Assembly: GCA_937991535.1 (NCBI GenBank)
Contig: CALKHN010000024.1
Location: forward strand, 9,319-73,318
Length of the DNA: 64,000 nt
Source of the DNA: an uncultured Sphingobacteriales bacterium
Lineage (GTDB): Bacteria; Bacteroidota; Bacteroidia; Chitinophagales; Chitinophagaceae
Direction: 5' to 3'
Shown piece after piece: positions 1 to 7,400 of the stretch (position 1 is its first letter; each line of letters opens with the position of its first letter). A program made the translations under genes and the position numbers. The notes under the pieces were generated by a model. That model worked only from the letters and a program-made list of their open reading frames with translations. It made no database searches and was not told the DNA's origin.

Positions 1-705
1 CTTACAAAAGGAAACTGGTATAAAAATCTTACGCTGGCTTCTTCTTTTAATGTGGAACAATTGAATGTCACGGGAAAGTATAAAGACAGCATCGCTGGTC
101 CGGTATTCAATTATCTCCAGTTTTCGGTTAACTGGGGTAGCCAAACCCAAAAAGCATTCCAGCACATTAATCCGCATTTCGCACAAAGTCTTTTGGTGAG
201 ATACCGCACGGTTATTAATAATTATAGTGCCAATCAGTTGCTGGCCTCAGGGTCACTGTATTTCCCGGGTATCGGTATCAATCATAGCCTTGTGCTCAGC
301 GGGGCTTTCCAGGCACGTGATACAGCGGATCAATACCGTTTTTCCAATAATTTTCCGTTTGCCCGGGGATACAATAGTATTGATGCGCCAAGAATGTGGA
401 AGGGGAGCGCCAATTACCATTTTCCGTTGTTTTATCCCGACTGGGGTTTTGGACAACTCGTTTATTTCATGCGCATAAGAGCAAACCTGTTTTTTGATTA
501 TGCGCAGGCCAAAAGTTTGCGTACGGGTGATGTTTTTTCATTCAGGAGTACGGGATCGGAAATTTTTTTTGATACCAAATGGTGGAATCAGCAACCGGTT
601 ACATTTGGTATAAGGTACAGCAGGCTGATGGATAAGAATGTGGTTGGCGCTGACAATGCCAACCTGTGGGAATTTATTTTACCGGTAGATCTGCTGAGCC
701 GTTGA
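1..705 (+). CDS. C-terminal part of an outer-membrane beta-barrel protein (5' truncated by window edge)
   Basis: The reading frame is open from base 1, so the true start lies outside the window; the first possible internal start (GTG at 52) is only an artefact of the cut. The visible 234 residues alternate polar and aromatic/hydrophobic residues in short strands (for example QFSVNWGSQTQ, GIRYSRLM) and end in the strand LWEFILPVDLLSR, as expected for the end of a barrel. Many strands carry Y/F/W girdles. It may be the barrel end of a TolB-like/tricorn or Omp85-type surface protein, but no diagnostic motif is visible. Barrel fold is likely; the exact family is unknown. Confidence 0.6.
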   Translation, partial: LTKGNWYKNLTLASSFNVEQLNVTGKYKDSIAGPVFNYLQFSVNWGSQTQKAFQHINPHFAQSLLVRYRTVINNYSANQLLASGSLYFPGIGINHSLVLSGAFQARDTADQYRFSNNFPFARGYNSIDAPRMWKGSANYHFPLFYPDWGFGQLVYFMRIRANLFFDYAQAKSLRTGDVFSFRSTGSEIFFDTKWWNQQPVTFGIRYSRLMDKNVVGADNANLWEFILPVDLLSR

Positions 706-748
706 TGTTATTTATTTGTCGGCACATCTGCGGCATCTTTAAAATATT

Positions 749-1207
749 TTATTGGATTACCTTAAAAGCAATAGCCGGCACAAGTATTTTGGTTCCGTTT
801 TTCAATCGCACGATCACATTATCAAGGATCATCTGGTCGCCTTTAACAATGTTATCTTTGATACTTTGCCTCCACAGTTTCGGCATCACACTCGTATCGC
901 TGAAATCATTTACCCGAATGTCATCGGTTGTTTTGCGTTCACCTGTATCAGGATCTTCGTAACTGCTTTTAAATTTATAAATGGATCGGAAACGGGCTAT
1001 AGTATATTTATTTCCCTTTTCATCGCGGGCCACCAGCGATGAATCAATTATACGGGATAGTATATCCGAAGTAATGTCGCCTCCCTTAAAGCCGCCAATG
1101 TTGATGCTTATTTTAGGCAATACCGCAGATGCTACAGGCTTTTGTTTATTTTGTGCCAGCACGGCCGTAGCTGAAAAAAAGAGGAATAAGTATATCAGTT
1201 TTTTCAT
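749..1207 (-). CDS. Secreted hypothetical protein with weak GldM C-terminal resemblance
   Basis: The frame can be extended upstream to 1255, but the start at 1207 (MKKLIYLFLFFSATAVLAQ) gives a clean signal peptide with an AQ cleavage site, so I use it. The mature part is about 130 residues, mainly beta-strand, with a central K/D/E-rich stretch (YEDPDTGERKTTDD). Its end (GDQMILDNVIVRLKNGTKI...) recalls the last beta-hairpin of GldM-type gliding/secretion proteins, which reads roughly GDxVxFDNIxVxxxDG. That similarity is weak and from memory. It is converging with the barrel gene to its left. Function unknown; probably periplasmic or surface-exposed. Confidence 0.6.
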   Translation of the reverse strand: MKKLIYLFLFFSATAVLAQNKQKPVASAVLPKISINIGGFKGGDITSDILSRIIDSSLVARDEKGNKYTIARFRSIYKFKSSYEDPDTGERKTTDDIRVNDFSDTSVMPKLWRQSIKDNIVKGDQMILDNVIVRLKNGTKILVPAIAFKVIQ

Positions 1208-1458
1208 TGGAGCCAATTTGCAGAAATCACTTGTTAACTTACAAAACGCCTGCAAATTAGAATTTATTATACAGCGGTTTTGTTAAAGCTGTACGCCGCA
1301 ATTTTATTTTATCAAATTGCGGGATAAAAATATGGTGCAAAATGAATATACTATGTTTTTTTCTCAGAGGGTTTTTCGCCTCCCGGCAGTTTTTCCTCAA
1401 ACATATGCGCCAGGAAAGGTTTATATTCAGGATTTTTGATAACAGTTTCTAACAGGAA

Positions 1459-2118
1459 CTATCGAAGCAGATTTAATTCAGGCTCACCGAAATCCAGCAA
1501 ACTTTCGAGTTGTAAATCGGCAGCGTTCCATCGGGATTGATGGCGCATTTGCTGATCGGGTACAACCACGCATTTCATTCGTGCAGCTTTGGCAGCAATC
1601 ATCCCGTTAAATGAATCTTCAAAACAAATACAATTAACGGGAGAAGAACGCAATTCCTCCGCACAGGTTAGGTAAACTTCAGGATGTGGTTTGCCGAATT
1701 TTAAAAATTGCGCGGAGGTCATGGCCTGCAGGCGATGCCCGATATTTAATTTTCCGGCTACCACATGTACGACTGCCATCGGGGAGGAGGTGGCCAGGCC
1801 AATTTTATAATGGTGCTGTGTTAAAAGGTCGAATACTTCGTGTACGCCCGGCATGGCCATGCCGCGGCTGTCAATTTTGTCAATTGCTTTTTTGATGATC
1901 ATCTTCATTGCATCATCAACAAAACGCAGGTCTTTCTTAAAATAATGGAGCCAGTGCGCAATCCATTCCTCCGTACGCAAACCGCGGGTATCGTGATATT
2001 GCTTTGTTGTTAGCTGAATATTGAACTCCTGTAAAACTTCTGCTGCCGACTCTTCCCACAGGGGTTCAGAATCAATAAGCAGTCCATCCATATCAAAAAT
2101 TACGGTATCTGTTTGCAT
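1459..2118 (-). CDS. HAD-superfamily phosphatase, YniC/HxpB-like
   Basis: A 219-residue HAD subfamily IA hydrolase. Motif I is FDMDGLLIDSEP near the N-terminus (nucleophile Asp plus general acid/base Asp), motif II is LATSS, and motif IV is FEDSFNGMIAAKAA. The helical cap lies between motifs I and II. Length and motifs match hexitol/2-deoxyglucose-6-phosphate phosphatases of the YniC/HxpB and beta-phosphoglucomutase-like group, so it probably dephosphorylates a small sugar phosphate in the cytosol; the substrate cannot be read from sequence. Translation probably starts at ATG 2118, only a few bases from a promoter -7 match at 2123-2130. After its TAG stop the same frame stays open for 33 more codons (see findings). 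Confidence 0.85.
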   Translation of the reverse strand: MQTDTVIFDMDGLLIDSEPLWEESAAEVLQEFNIQLTTKQYHDTRGLRTEEWIAHWLHYFKKDLRFVDDAMKMIIKKAIDKIDSRGMAMPGVHEVFDLLTQHHYKIGLATSSPMAVVHVVAGKLNIGHRLQAMTSAQFLKFGKPHPEVYLTCAEELRSSPVNCICFEDSFNGMIAAKAARMKCVVVPDQQMRHQSRWNAADLQLESLLDFGEPELNLLR

Positions 2119-2122
2119 CGTG

Positions 2123-2130
2123 CAAATATA
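2123..2130 (-). promoter_or_regulatory. Bacteroidota -7 element (TATATTTG) in front of the HAD gene
   Basis: On the minus strand this reads TATATTTG, a perfect match to TAnnTTTG. It ends 5 bases before the ATG at 2118, so the transcript would be leaderless or nearly so. No clear -33 TTG is present at the usual distance. Confidence 0.35.
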
Positions 2131-2205
2131 TGGTGAATAGTGAGTAGTGAGTTGTGAAAATGAGAGAGGTGAATGGTGAATAGTGAAAGGAGAGGAAAGT
2201 ACCGC

Positions 2206-2241
2206 CGGTACTGTTATTTCCGGCGGACTTTACCTGTTGAG
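2206..2241. repeat. Strong imperfect inverted repeat (CCGCCGG / CCGGCGG hairpin)
   Basis: CCGCCGG at 2212-2218 pairs perfectly with CCGGCGG at 2230-2236; flanking AAAGT and ACTTT extend the stem to 12 bp with one bulged A. It sits 133 bp before the acyltransferase start, following low-complexity GTGAATAGTGA-type sequence. It could be a REP-like element or a transcription attenuator. Confidence 0.5.
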
Positions 2242-2373
2242 CTTATTGCAATGCGAAAACAGCCTGCACTTCAAATTTCAGTTTTATTTGTGCGGCAGCG
2301 TAGCATGAGGGCTAACAAAGTTTTTACAAATAGCCTATATTGCAAAGCAAATCAGGAGTATAAACACTTACCA

Positions 2374-3114
2374 ATGGGTTCATTTTTTGAAAGGTTGCGC
2401 TATGTAAAACTGGTACGGAAGGTGGTATATGTTATCATCGGTTGCCTGTCGTACCCCGGGTTGGCAATTATGAACCGTCTTAAAATTACAGGGACAGAAC
2501 ATCTCAAAAATTTACCGAGTAATAATGTATTATTCGTGAGCAATCACCAAACCTATTTTATGGATGTGATTGCTTTTCTCCATATTTTTTGTGCGGTAAA
2601 GTGGAGGAAGAAAAATAAATTGGGTGTTCCCTATTACCTTCTTAATCCTTTTACAAACGTATATTTTGTTTCGGCAGAAGATACCATGAAAAAAACTTTC
2701 ATGAGCAGGCTAATGGCTTTGGCGGGTTCTCTAACGGTAAAACGTACCTGGGTAGAAGAGGACAAGACGGTAAGAAAAGGGTTAAATCTTTCCGACACCA
2801 AAAAAATTCTGAATGCGCTAAGCCGGGGTTGGGTAATTACTTTTCCGCAGGGAACTACCACACCCTTTGCGCCCGGAAGAAAAGGCACAGCTTTCCTGGT
2901 GAAGCAAGCCCGTTGCATGGTTGTGCCTATTGTGATTGATGGTTTCAATAAGGCTTTTCACAAAAAAAACCTGAAACTTATGCAGAAGGGGGTGCTTTTA
3001 ACGGTGCATTTTAAACCCCCACTCAATATAAATTACGACGACAATTTAGATGATATGCTGGGTCAACTGATGGAGGCCATAGAACAGAGCGATGCATATA
3101 AAACCAGGCTGTAA
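2374..3114 (+). CDS. 1-acyl-sn-glycerol-3-phosphate acyltransferase family (PlsC-like)
   Basis: Membrane-associated lysophospholipid acyltransferase, 246 residues from ATG 2374. A longer frame begins at 2173 but its first 67 residues are unlike the family and cross a hairpin; ATG 2374 has AGGAGT about 16 bases upstream, so it is preferred. The acyl-binding motif is SNHQTYFMD, in which the catalytic His and Asp are separated by five residues rather than the usual four. The second motif is FPQGTTTPF in place of FPEGTRS. A hydrophobic N-terminal segment (VVYVIIGCLSYPGLAI) precedes them. Likely role is acylation of a glycerol-phosphate or related lipid at the inner membrane; the acceptor could differ. 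Confidence 0.8.
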   Translation: MGSFFERLRYVKLVRKVVYVIIGCLSYPGLAIMNRLKITGTEHLKNLPSNNVLFVSNHQTYFMDVIAFLHIFCAVKWRKKNKLGVPYYLLNPFTNVYFVSAEDTMKKTFMSRLMALAGSLTVKRTWVEEDKTVRKGLNLSDTKKILNALSRGWVITFPQGTTTPFAPGRKGTAFLVKQARCMVVPIVIDGFNKAFHKKNLKLMQKGVLLTVHFKPPLNINYDDNLDDMLGQLMEAIEQSDAYKTRL

Positions 3115-3116
3115 AA

Positions 3117-3638
3117 TTATTCTTCAGCAAAAAGCGCCTTAAGTTCAAATGCATCATTCGGTTTCATTTTGCCACCCAATATTAATCTTAACTGCCTTCT
3201 TCGCATGGCTCCTTCATATAATTTTTGTTCATATTCCGATTGGGGTGTAAGCTGCGGAACAGGCGATGGCTTTCCATCTGGATTGAGTGCCACAAAAGTA
3301 TAATAGGCTTCATTGCTTTTGTATTTGTGTTGTCGCTTCAGATCTTCACCCCATACACGAATATGCACTTCCATAGAAGTGGTGAACGCCCGGCTTACTT
3401 TAGCTTCTATATAAACAACGTTCCCAAGCAATATAGGCGCCTCAAAAGAAATATTATCAACCGAAGCGGTAACCACCGGCGCATTGGCATGTTTTTGGGC
3501 AGAAAGGGCTGAAGCGATGTCCATCCAGTACATAAGCCTGCCACCCATAAGGTTCCCAAACACATTCGTATCATTGGGCAATACCAGCTCTGTCATCATT
3601 ACCAGCGACTCACTGGCTTTTTTTGAGATCATTTCCAT
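3117..3638 (-). CDS. Acyl-CoA thioesterase, hotdog fold (YciA/BFIT-like)
   Basis: The frame runs back to 3767, but family alignment supports ATG 3638 (or 3632), giving about 173 residues. The hallmark block is LPNDTNVFGNLMGGRLMYWMD near the N-terminus: the Asn and the GG belong to the catalytic loop and the long hotdog helix. The middle (SVDNISFEAPILLGNVVYIEAKV) is the second strand block. These enzymes hydrolyse cytosolic acyl-CoA thioesters. The C-terminal part, rich in Arg (GAMRRRQLRLILGG), is a tail seen in Bacteroidota members. It converges with the acyltransferase gene, the stops being only a few bases apart. Confidence 0.85.
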   Translation of the reverse strand: MEMISKKASESLVMMTELVLPNDTNVFGNLMGGRLMYWMDIASALSAQKHANAPVVTASVDNISFEAPILLGNVVYIEAKVSRAFTTSMEVHIRVWGEDLKRQHKYKSNEAYYTFVALNPDGKPSPVPQLTPQSEYEQKLYEGAMRRRQLRLILGGKMKPNDAFELKALFAEE

Positions 3639-3652
3639 TAACGACTTTTGCG

Positions 3653-3660
3653 CAAAGATA
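3653..3660 (-). promoter_or_regulatory. -7 element (TATCTTTG) for the thioesterase gene
   Basis: Minus-strand TATCTTTG matches TAnnTTTG exactly and lies 14 bases before ATG 3638, giving a very short leader. This also supports the 3638 start over the longer 3767 frame. Confidence 0.4.
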
Positions 3661-3732
3661 AGGATTGGAAGCAAGGGTTGTTTTCTTGTAAAACAGCGTA
3701 GCCAATGGCATGGGGATCGGTTGTTAGGCCGG

Positions 3733-3775
3733 AAAAAAAATAAGAAGTGAATGATGCCGGCACTCACTTCTTATT
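3733..3775 (-). terminator. Intrinsic terminator, minus strand
   Basis: AATAAGAAGTGA at 3739-3750 pairs perfectly with TCACTTCTTATT at 3764-3775 (12-bp stem, 13-base loop). On the minus strand it is followed by a run of eight T (the A run at 3733-3740). It would end transcripts coming from 3,820-4,936 before the thioesterase gene. Confidence 0.6.
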
Positions 3776-3819
3776 TTCATAATGCTCATGTACAATAATA
3801 CCTGAGCAGGGCTGTTCTC

Positions 3820-3909
3820 TTATGCGTTTGCAATTAGGGTATAAATGACCAGGATGGCTATAATGGCAACCCTTATGGTAATAATATTGGCTGTTATCGT
3901 TTTCTTCAT
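3820..3909 (-). CDS. Possible 29-residue single-span membrane peptide
   Basis: A short frame, MKKTITANIITIRVAIIAIL followed by VIYTLIANA, with a two-Lys N-terminus and one long hydrophobic segment. It lies just downstream of the barrel gene 3953-4936 and just upstream of the minus-strand terminator, so it would be the last gene on that transcript. No clear Shine-Dalgarno sequence is seen, which is common in Bacteroidota. It is too short for homology from memory. Confidence 0.35.
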   Translation of the reverse strand: MKKTITANIITIRVAIIAILVIYTLIANA

Positions 3910-3952
3910 GAGTTGAGTTTTTTGATTACAGGATATGGATTGTCAATTGATC

Positions 3953-4936
3953 TTAAAAAATCATAGGACAGCGTAAAATACCTGATGAGCCGCCGTTGCC
4001 ACCTAAACGAATACCCACTTTAATGCTTGCGGAATAATAAGAATCGTTCCTGGTGGGTGTACCGCGTTTATCTCCTGCATTATAAGAAGGAATTCTGGTA
4101 CCAGGACTTACCTGCTGAGCCTTATTGTGCATTTGTTTGGCAATGGCTGCGGTTCTTGATCCTGCGCCAAAATAACTGTCAAAATCACTGTCGGCAATAA
4201 ACGTTGTTCCAATATCATCAATATAATCGGTAAAGGTTTTCCGGTTTACAATTTCAAATGCGGCGTTCACTTTATCGGAGAAATAATAGCGTATACCCAC
4301 ACCGTAAGGAATATTTATTTGCGTGAGGCCGTATTCTTTTTTGTCGGGATATTGAGGCATACCCTGTCCTTCGGTACGCAAAGGTTTCAGGTCAACCCAT
4401 GTTTTTGTGCCATTGGGTGCGGTATACTGCCCTCGCGGGTTAAAATGAAAAACGCCGATACCGATCACCCCGTAAGGACGGAATTTGTGATACAAATCCT
4501 TGTCATCCATCTCAAGAAATACTGTGGGATATATTTCACCGGTTAAGGTAAGTTCCTGTATAGGTATTCTGGCCGAAAGATTCCTGTTCTTACGGGCAAC
4601 TTCAAGGCCGCCCTTATCTACAATAATACTGTCCGCTCCCTCAAGCGTTGTAAAATTTGCGGCCAGCGTTATTCCAAGAAATTCACTTGGACGAATGGTG
4701 AGATACGCACCTTTCATCAGTTTGGTCATTTGGATGTTATTGTCTTTCAGAAATGTTTTGCCCGTGCCATAATGCCCGCCCAAATCGCCAAGCAGATTTG
4801 ACGGTCCTATATTGAGGCCTGCCTCGTATACCGGCTTGCCGAAAAAGATGTACTGGCTGTGCGCTTTCACTGAAAAGAAACTGATGGCCGTAATGATACA
4901 GGCACGAAAAATTTTGTTGAGTAATTTTTGCGTCAT
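3953..4936 (-). CDS. Outer-membrane beta-barrel protein, DUF6089-like
   Basis: 327 residues. A signal peptide (IITAISFFSVKAHSQ) is followed by an N-terminal region typical of DUF6089 proteins (YEAGLNIGPSNLLGDLGG) and a set of amphipathic strands. The block YGLTQINIPYGVGIRYYFSD followed by AAFEIVNRKTFTDYIDDI is the most recognisable part, where proteins of this group carry YxFSDKxxxxxEI and TDYxDD. The predicted place is the outer membrane with an interior loop; no enzymatic role is known. The C-terminus is Gly/Ser rich before the final PMIF. Confidence 0.65.
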   Translation of the reverse strand: MTQKLLNKIFRACIITAISFFSVKAHSQYIFFGKPVYEAGLNIGPSNLLGDLGGHYGTGKTFLKDNNIQMTKLMKGAYLTIRPSEFLGITLAANFTTLEGADSIIVDKGGLEVARKNRNLSARIPIQELTLTGEIYPTVFLEMDDKDLYHKFRPYGVIGIGVFHFNPRGQYTAPNGTKTWVDLKPLRTEGQGMPQYPDKKEYGLTQINIPYGVGIRYYFSDKVNAAFEIVNRKTFTDYIDDIGTTFIADSDFDSYFGAGSRTAAIAKQMHNKAQQVSPGTRIPSYNAGDKRGTPTRNDSYYSASIKVGIRLGGNGGSSGILRCPMIF

Positions 4937-5070
4937 GAGAGCGGATTTTAGCTTTCAAAAAGTATTGGACTGACCTAATTAACGGAATAAGCTGTAAAAT
5001 AGTATAGTAGAAAAGGGTTCGGACCCTGAGCTGATCAATCAGAAAAAACGAATGGGGTCAACAGGTTTCT

Positions 5071-5517
5071 TTAAGGCAGGATCATCTTAATATGTTCAAT
5101 ATTGTCTTCCAGGTAGATATCGCTATCCTGTACAAATCCCATGCTTTCATAAAATTTTTTGAGGTATAACTGGGCGCCAATTTTGATGGGCCCCCGCCCA
5201 AATAATTGATATACAGCAAGAACAGATCGCTCCACTAATGCTTTGCCAACCCCGGTTCCACGTACCTGCGCAGCATTAACCACGCGCCCGATTGCGGCTT
5301 CTTTATACATTGTTCCGGGGGCGAACAGGCGGGTGCAGCCTACTAATTTTTCGCCTTTCCATGCGCATAAGTGCCACGCTTTCTGATCATTATCATCTGC
5401 GTCTAAGAAAACGCATTGCTGCTCTACTATAAATACTTCCATGCGCAACTGAAGAATTTTGTACAACTCATGAACAGTGAGTTCCTCAAATGTTTTAATT
5501 TTCCATTGCAGCACCAT
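5071..5517 (-). CDS. elaA: GNAT acetyltransferase, ElaA family
   Basis: ATG 5517 (MVLQWKIKTFEELTVHELYK) gives the usual ElaA length of about 148 residues; the upstream extension to 5580 is hydrophobic and unlike the family. Key signs are LQLRMEVFIVEQQC near the N-terminus, the acetyl-CoA loop IGRVVNAAQVRGTGVGKALVE, and KIGAQLYLKKFYESMGFV at the C-terminal strand, all in ElaA order. A cytosolic N-acetyltransferase of unknown acceptor. It lies downstream of rarA on the same strand but separated by a 200-base AT-rich gap. Confidence 0.85.
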   Translation of the reverse strand: MVLQWKIKTFEELTVHELYKILQLRMEVFIVEQQCVFLDADDNDQKAWHLCAWKGEKLVGCTRLFAPGTMYKEAAIGRVVNAAQVRGTGVGKALVERSVLAVYQLFGRGPIKIGAQLYLKKFYESMGFVQDSDIYLEDNIEHIKMILP

Positions 5518-5724
5518 AAGAATTTGATGTATGGTAACGAAATACAAAGTTCGAAAGAAATACAAAAAGCGAAGAACCAAATTGCAAGAAACAAATAAAA
5601 TTCAAATTTCAATTTCAGATCCGAAGTCATAAGCTCTAAATCCGAAATAGAACCATTAATAATAAACCATGCTTCAAATTGAAACGGATACCCTGAAACC
5701 TGAAACCTGTAACCTGTAGCCCAT

Positions 5725-6987
5725 TCAATATCCATACTTCTCTTTCCAAAGTTCTTTCAGCCATTTTCTTAATTCTTCTTCCCTGGCATTTTTACCCGGA
5801 TTATAAAAAGTGGTGCCTTTCACCTCTGCCGGTAAATATTCTTGCGGAGAAAAATTTTTCTGGTAATCATGCGCATATTGATAGCCTTTTCCATAATCCA
5901 TATTTTTCATCAGCTTTGTTGGTGCATTACGTATATGCAGGGGCACGGGTAAATCGCCAAATTGTTTAACCGCAGCCAATGCTGCACCTATAGCAAGGTA
6001 TGCCGCATTGCTCTTGGGTGATGAAGCAAGATACGTGGTGCATTGCGATAGTATGATCCTGGATTCGGGATAACCTATCTTATTAACCGCTTCAAACGTG
6101 GCATTGGCCAGCAAAAGCGCGTTTGGATTGGCGTTACCAATGTCTTCGCTGGCCAGGATGACCAGTCTTCTTGCTATAAATTTTACATCTTCTCCGCCTT
6201 CAATCATTCTTGCCAGCCAGTAAACGGCTGCGTTGGGATCGCTGCCGCGGATGGATTTAATGAATGCTGAAATGATATCATAATGCTGCTCCCCGCTTTT
6301 GTCGTACAGTGCAATGCGCTTTTGAGCAATATCCATTACCAGGTCATCCGTTACGGATAGAGGTTCATTACCCGGAACTCCGTCTGCAACGAGTTCCAGC
6401 AGGTTCAGCAATTTCCTGGCATCGCCTCCTGAAATATTAAGCAATGCAGCGGTTTCGTTTACATTTATTTTACGCTTGCTGAGCTCAGTATCTTTTTCAA
6501 TAGCCAGTGCAAGTAATTTTTTTAAAGCGGTTTCATCAAGTGGCTTTAATACATACACCAAACAGCGGCTCAGTAAAGCGGCATTCACTTCAAAAGATGG
6601 GTTTTCGGTTGTGGCGCCAATAAGGGTAATAGTACCTTTTTCTACTGCACCCAGTAAAGCGTCCTGCTGTCCTTTGTGGAAACGGTGAATTTCATCAATG
6701 AATAAAATGCTTTCGGGTTGGAGTTTTGCTTTTTCAATCACCTCCCTTACTTCTTTTACGCCGGCGCTTATGGCGCTCAATGTATAAAAGGGAACATTAA
6801 GCGTATGTGCAATAATGTTAGCAATGGTGGTTTTACCAACACCAGGCGGCCCCCATAAGATCATGGAAGGGATTTTGCCCTGTTGTATGGCTTTACGCAA
6901 TATGCTTCCCTGGCCGGTAAGATGTTCCTGTCCTACAAGCTCGTCTAATGATTTCGGTCGTAACCGTTCTGCCAGTGGGGCTGCCAT
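5725..6987 (-). CDS. rarA: Replication-associated recombination protein A (RarA/MgsA AAA+ ATPase)
   Basis: 420 residues, full length for RarA. Walker A GPPGVGKT at 46-53, Walker B FIDEIHRF with D98/E99, sensor 1 GATTENPSF and Arg finger region LLSRC follow in order. The C-terminal MgsA part contains SAFIKSIRGSDPNAAVYWLARM and the typical NAP.. ending with YKFLP-like QEYLPAEVKGTTFYNP. It is a clamp-loader-like ATPase that acts at stalled replication forks with SSB. A -7 promoter match lies immediately upstream (6995-7002). Very confident. Confidence 0.95.
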   Translation of the reverse strand: MAAPLAERLRPKSLDELVGQEHLTGQGSILRKAIQQGKIPSMILWGPPGVGKTTIANIIAHTLNVPFYTLSAISAGVKEVREVIEKAKLQPESILFIDEIHRFHKGQQDALLGAVEKGTITLIGATTENPSFEVNAALLSRCLVYVLKPLDETALKKLLALAIEKDTELSKRKINVNETAALLNISGGDARKLLNLLELVADGVPGNEPLSVTDDLVMDIAQKRIALYDKSGEQHYDIISAFIKSIRGSDPNAAVYWLARMIEGGEDVKFIARRLVILASEDIGNANPNALLLANATFEAVNKIGYPESRIILSQCTTYLASSPKSNAAYLAIGAALAAVKQFGDLPVPLHIRNAPTKLMKNMDYGKGYQYAHDYQKNFSPQEYLPAEVKGTTFYNPGKNAREEELRKWLKELWKEKYGY

Positions 6988-6994
6988 AGTAGAG

Positions 6995-7002
6995 CAAAAA
7001 TA
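6995..7002 (-). promoter_or_regulatory. -7 element (TATTTTTG) of rarA
   Basis: Minus-strand TATTTTTG matches TAnnTTTG and ends 7 bases before the rarA ATG, predicting a leaderless transcript. No matching -33 element at the usual spacing. Confidence 0.35.
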
Positions 7003-7400
7003 AGTGATAAGTTCAATTGGACGGCTGGTTGAATTTTTAAGGGGAAAGCCGGATGTGTTTTATAACAAGAGCGGAGAAGTTTTCAGCTACGCCAAAGGAG
7101 TCGAAGTAAATAACGGATAGGAATAGGGGCTGGCTCAGGAAGCATCTAACTTCGCTACGATCAATACAGATGCCTCGTTCCCACCGCGGCGGGCAGGCTC
7201 AGCATGACAATACAGAACTGCTCGAATCGTATTTTGATGAATGTGTTTATTGTGAAAGGAGTTAACTAATTTTGTACAGCACAACCCTCACAGATCGTCA
7301 GCCAAAAGAAAATATTTTTCGATGAATGCGTAAATCCAGTTGGGGTAGTTACCCGCGTGGGTAAAATAAAGTTATTTAAAACATTAATAAAAAACAGACG
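7003..7400. other. Intergenic region between rarA and the lactate dehydrogenase gene
   Basis: No gene is seen. It carries a scrap of dispersed non-coding sequence (ACCGCGGCGGGCAGGCTCAGCATGACA around 7186-7211, in two parts) of a kind also echoed at 10771 and 19290. TAATTTTG at 7267-7274 fits the -7 consensus for the rightward gene, without a good -33. A perfect dyad, TTACCC-gcgt-GGGTAA, at 7349-7364 is a possible operator in the leader. Confidence 0.45.
7349..7364. promoter_or_regulatory. Inverted repeat TTACCC-N4-GGGTAA, candidate operator
   Basis: Six-base perfect arms with a 4-base spacer, 36 bases before the lactate dehydrogenase start and downstream of a possible -7 box. Could be a repressor site or a short leader hairpin. 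Confidence 0.35.

Noticed and set aside
5427..5735. 102-codon minus-strand ORF overlapping elaA start
   Set aside because: Shifted frame over low-complexity spacer with a hydrophobic run; elaA occupies the region.
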